The notes beneath the pieces were generated by a model. The model was not told the DNA's origin. It searched no databases and saw only the letters and a list, made by a program, of their open reading frames with translations. Of a stretch of 64,000 nt of DNA, positions 62,201 through 64,000 are shown piece by piece. Origin of the DNA: Tigriopus japonicus (Eukaryota; Arthropoda; Copepoda; Harpacticoida; Harpacticidae). The stretch covers positions 7,730,910 through 7,794,909 of the forward strand of contig CM021318.1 of assembly GCA_010645155.1 (NCBI GenBank), given 5' to 3'. Positions within the stretch are counted from its first letter, which is position 1, and every line of letters begins with the position of its first letter. Made by a program: the position numbers and the translations under genes.

Positions 62201-63471
62201 TTTGTTTCGATCTAAAGAGCAATTTAGACAGACAAAGGACACAACGCCAATGACAAGAAACAGGCACGTTTTGTGTCATACGTTATGAATTCTAAGGTCG
62301 GGCATCTTGAAACTTTTTTCTTTAAGAACTATTGAGATTTCGCACTGAAATGAATTGCAAAATGACATCAACCTTGGGTCTTGAAAAAATTTATACGAAA
62401 GCGAAGAAAAATGGCCACTTTAACGGCAGGCAAACAATCGCCGGAAAAGTAGTTATTCGAAAGGGAAAATTTTGCAACTAATGAAATTAATTTTTGTGGC
62501 TATCAAAGTGTTCACATATTTTTCCAATTTTGAGTTCGTCTTCAAATTGCTGTCGGATTTAAACTATACCTTTAACACAAACGGTTTTTTTTTTTGTTTT
62601 GAATTGATCAGTGTAAAACTTATAGATTTACGGGGATTGGCGAGGTGTCAAGCTTAAAATGACGAAATTTGTTGACCCTACCTGAACTCGAGATTCGGTG
62701 AGACCAATTTTCAGGGCCAATTCCTCCCGCATGAAAATGTCCGGATAGTGTGTTTTGGCAAAGCTTTGTTCCAACTGGTTCAATTGATGGGGATCGAACC
62801 TGGTCCGATGACGCTTCTGTTTCCCATCCTTATCCGAATTTGGACTGATGGTGCCTAGGAAGAAGAGCAGAGAGTCAAGTTGGATCATTAGTATTCCATC
62901 ATTGTGTAAGGGTGGGACGTTAATTGGTGTAAGCACTACCTGGAGGGGGCACCAAAAGGCCTCCGTGTGGAGGCAAGTGATGCAAATGGTGGTGTTGAGA
63001 GCCATGATTAGGGTCATGGTGAGCGTTGGTTAGACAAAGATTGTTAGCATGAATCCCATCCCGTAAGGGCTTTTTCAAATCAATCTGTGAGTGACCGTGG
63101 AGCCGGAGATCATCTGAATGTTAGGAGAAGAAAGAGAGAAAGAGTAGATGAAGTCAGAATGTGTCCTTTCCCTTCTCTAACCCTATAACCGACTAATCCT
63201 CTGCTATCCCCAGGACTTCCTCAAAGGTGGTTATTTCTAAATTGATTGAATTAAGGCCAAATTGGGTCTAACTAATGAGTGTCCCAGAGGAACGACGGTG
63301 GTTCTTCCTCACCCTTCTGTCACGATATTCGCGCACGCACCCACCCCAAAAAGGCTGATTTGTGGCCTTACCTCCATTGCCATGATGGTCAGGTTGATTG
63401 CTCGTTTGGACCTCAGAGTTGGGAGTCAGGGAATTCGGATTACCCTGCTGTTGGCCATTCGTCAGCATCAT
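53268..63471 (-). CDS. otp: Orthopedia (Otp) homeodomain transcription factor
   Basis: Otp should be a nuclear regulator; its homologues act in neurosecretory and ventral nerve cord neurons. Minus-strand exons are 63471-63372 (ATG, in-frame TGA 30 nt upstream), 63113-62940, 62854-62682, then one of two alternative exons (55055-54941 or 54725-54578), 54214-53429 and 53356-53268. All junctions are GT-AG and in phase, giving 489 or 478 residues. The homeodomain starts [20 protein letters not shown], continues [20 protein letters not shown] and LTESRVQ, and is completed by [12 protein letters not shown] from the alternative exon (Gln50). Next come Ser/Gly/His-rich sequence and, in the last exon, an OAR-like motif [17 protein letters not shown] similar to the SLRRKALEH tail of vertebrate Otp. 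The intron at residue 46/47 is 7.6 kb. A 57-nt in-frame stretch at 53744-53800 may be a further intron. Confidence 0.92.
53356..53428 (-). other. otp: Last otp intron; optional read-through C-terminus
   Basis: The 72-nt intron (53428-53357) runs from GAAG|GTGGGT to TTCTAG|GAG. If retained, the frame continues for 17 codons (ending DWSGLIR) to a stop at 53376-53378 and the OAR-type tail is lost. Splicing gives the OAR-bearing end. The phase fit and OAR similarity favour splicing. Confidence 0.75.
53744..53800 (-). other. otp: Possible 57-nt in-frame intron inside an otp exon
   Basis: The coding strand reads GGAG|GTAAAACTC at one end, TTCTAAT near the other and TTGAAAG before the resumption. 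The segment is 57 nt, a multiple of three and without stop codons. It encodes [19 protein letters not shown], unlike the Ser/Gly/His/Asn-rich surroundings. Introns of 53-88 nt are normal in this window. It may be constitutively spliced or an optional exitron. Confidence 0.45.
54578..54725 (-). other. otp: otp alternative helix-3 exon, 3' copy
   Basis: This exon begins [20 protein letters not shown] and continues through [10 protein letters not shown], which resembles the LLPSHGLPPF segment of fly Otp, so it is probably the ancestral copy. It is 148 nt long, enters in phase 0 after CATCAG and ends TCAG|GTGAAT in phase 1, which fits the exon starting at 54214. Confidence 0.8.
54941..55055 (-). 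other. otp: otp alternative helix-3 exon, 5' copy
   Basis: This exon begins [20 protein letters not shown] and ends in a short tail [10 protein letters not shown]. It is 115 nt long, enters in phase 0 after ATTCAG and ends TCTG|GTAGAG in phase 1, exactly as the copy 215 nt downstream. It can splice to the same flanking exons. Its first 36 nt differ from the other copy only at synonymous positions. Confidence 0.8.
55056..62681. other. Large otp intron
   Basis: The 7.6-kb intron between homeodomain residues 46 and 47. I found no further exon, RNA gene or bounded transposon; its many short open frames on both strands look like chance. It is a candidate location for otp regulatory elements. Confidence 0.6.
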
Positions 63472-64000
63472 GGCCTCGACTTTCGTTTCCACACCTCCTC
63501 ACACTCACTTGGCTGCGACCCAAGCAAACTCTGAGGGACCACGTGGGTGAACAAGGTGATGGCCGGATTTAAAGGTCCTTTTACACACTTAATAACAATA
63601 AAAAGTGGGTATTATTTCCTTGGCTCACTAGCAACGCTTGGGTTGGTTGCACACACCACACAAACTCAATAAAAGTAAATTGAGCGTTATGAGCTCTCAA
63701 CACATCTCTCGTTGGTGTCGTGCGCTCACTGGATCACAATCTCAGTTTGGCCTCTGCTCTCGCCGTCCCTCTCCGATGTTCAGGGAGCGAGATCCGCCTT
63801 AGGTTCAAGGGTTCAGATTGTTCTTCTCCTTTTCGCCGTGCTTTTTTATTCCTTCGACGGACGCTCACTTGATCGGTGTCTACTTTGTAGGGTGCCGTTG
63901 ATACGGATCAGCTGCCAAAAATCGCCGAGAGGAAGCTGACGAGATATGTTTGACGCGAGCGAGTCAAACGCTTCTCGCGACCAATCACAGAGCTCGCGCT
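63472..64000. promoter_or_regulatory. otp 5' UTR and promoter region
   Basis: Sequence immediately 5' of the otp ATG on the minus strand. No clear TATA box was seen; the distal part (63700-64000) is visibly richer in CG dinucleotides than the rest of the window. The transcription start is not determinable from the sequence. Confidence 0.4.

Overview
The window comes from an animal nuclear genome, most likely an arthropod and, by inference only, a copepod-like crustacean. The evidence is two homeobox genes with the metazoan intron between homeodomain residues 46 and 47, a Futsch/MAP1-type giant cytoskeletal gene, GT-AG introns (several only 53-88 nt long), and many small terminal-inverted-repeat transposons. 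Nothing prokaryotic is present: no operons, CRISPR arrays or rRNA.

Layout. Positions 1-5.8 kb hold no exon I can support. Positions 5.8-24.3 kb (+) hold a futsch/MAP1 orthologue: four small or medium exons plus one enormous 17.5-kb exon encoding a very acidic repeat-rich protein. A 253-nt assembly gap lies inside a decapeptide array in that exon. Tail-to-tail with it, at 25.3-32.7 kb (-), is a homeobrain (hbn) paired-like homeobox gene in four exons; its 4.9-kb first intron is full of foldback elements. Positions 32.7-53.3 kb form a roughly 20-kb intergenic region with a decayed mariner transposase, several MITEs (two with perfect 8-bp target-site duplications), a 465-bp palindrome, and one small spliced candidate gene behind a TATA box at 36.7-37.2 kb. 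Positions 53.3-63.5 kb (-) hold an orthopedia (otp) homeobox gene, from ATG to a C-terminal OAR-type motif.

How the genes relate. hbn and otp are members of the ancient Hbn-Rax-Otp (HRO) homeobox cluster. They lie here in the same orientation, but no Rax/Rx homeodomain could be seen between them. Both are expected to encode nuclear transcription factors of head and neural development. futsch is expected to encode a neuronal microtubule-associated protein, so its link to the pair is positional only.

Most interesting observation: otp carries two tandem copies of the exon encoding homeodomain helix 3. Both copies enter in phase 0 and leave in phase 1. They encode the same 12 homeodomain residues using different synonymous codons, then completely different tails. 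Including both shifts the frame and soon ends the protein. This looks like mutually exclusive splicing of a homeodomain exon. Other points of note are two families of repeated amphipathic modules within Futsch and a family of long perfect-centre palindromes.
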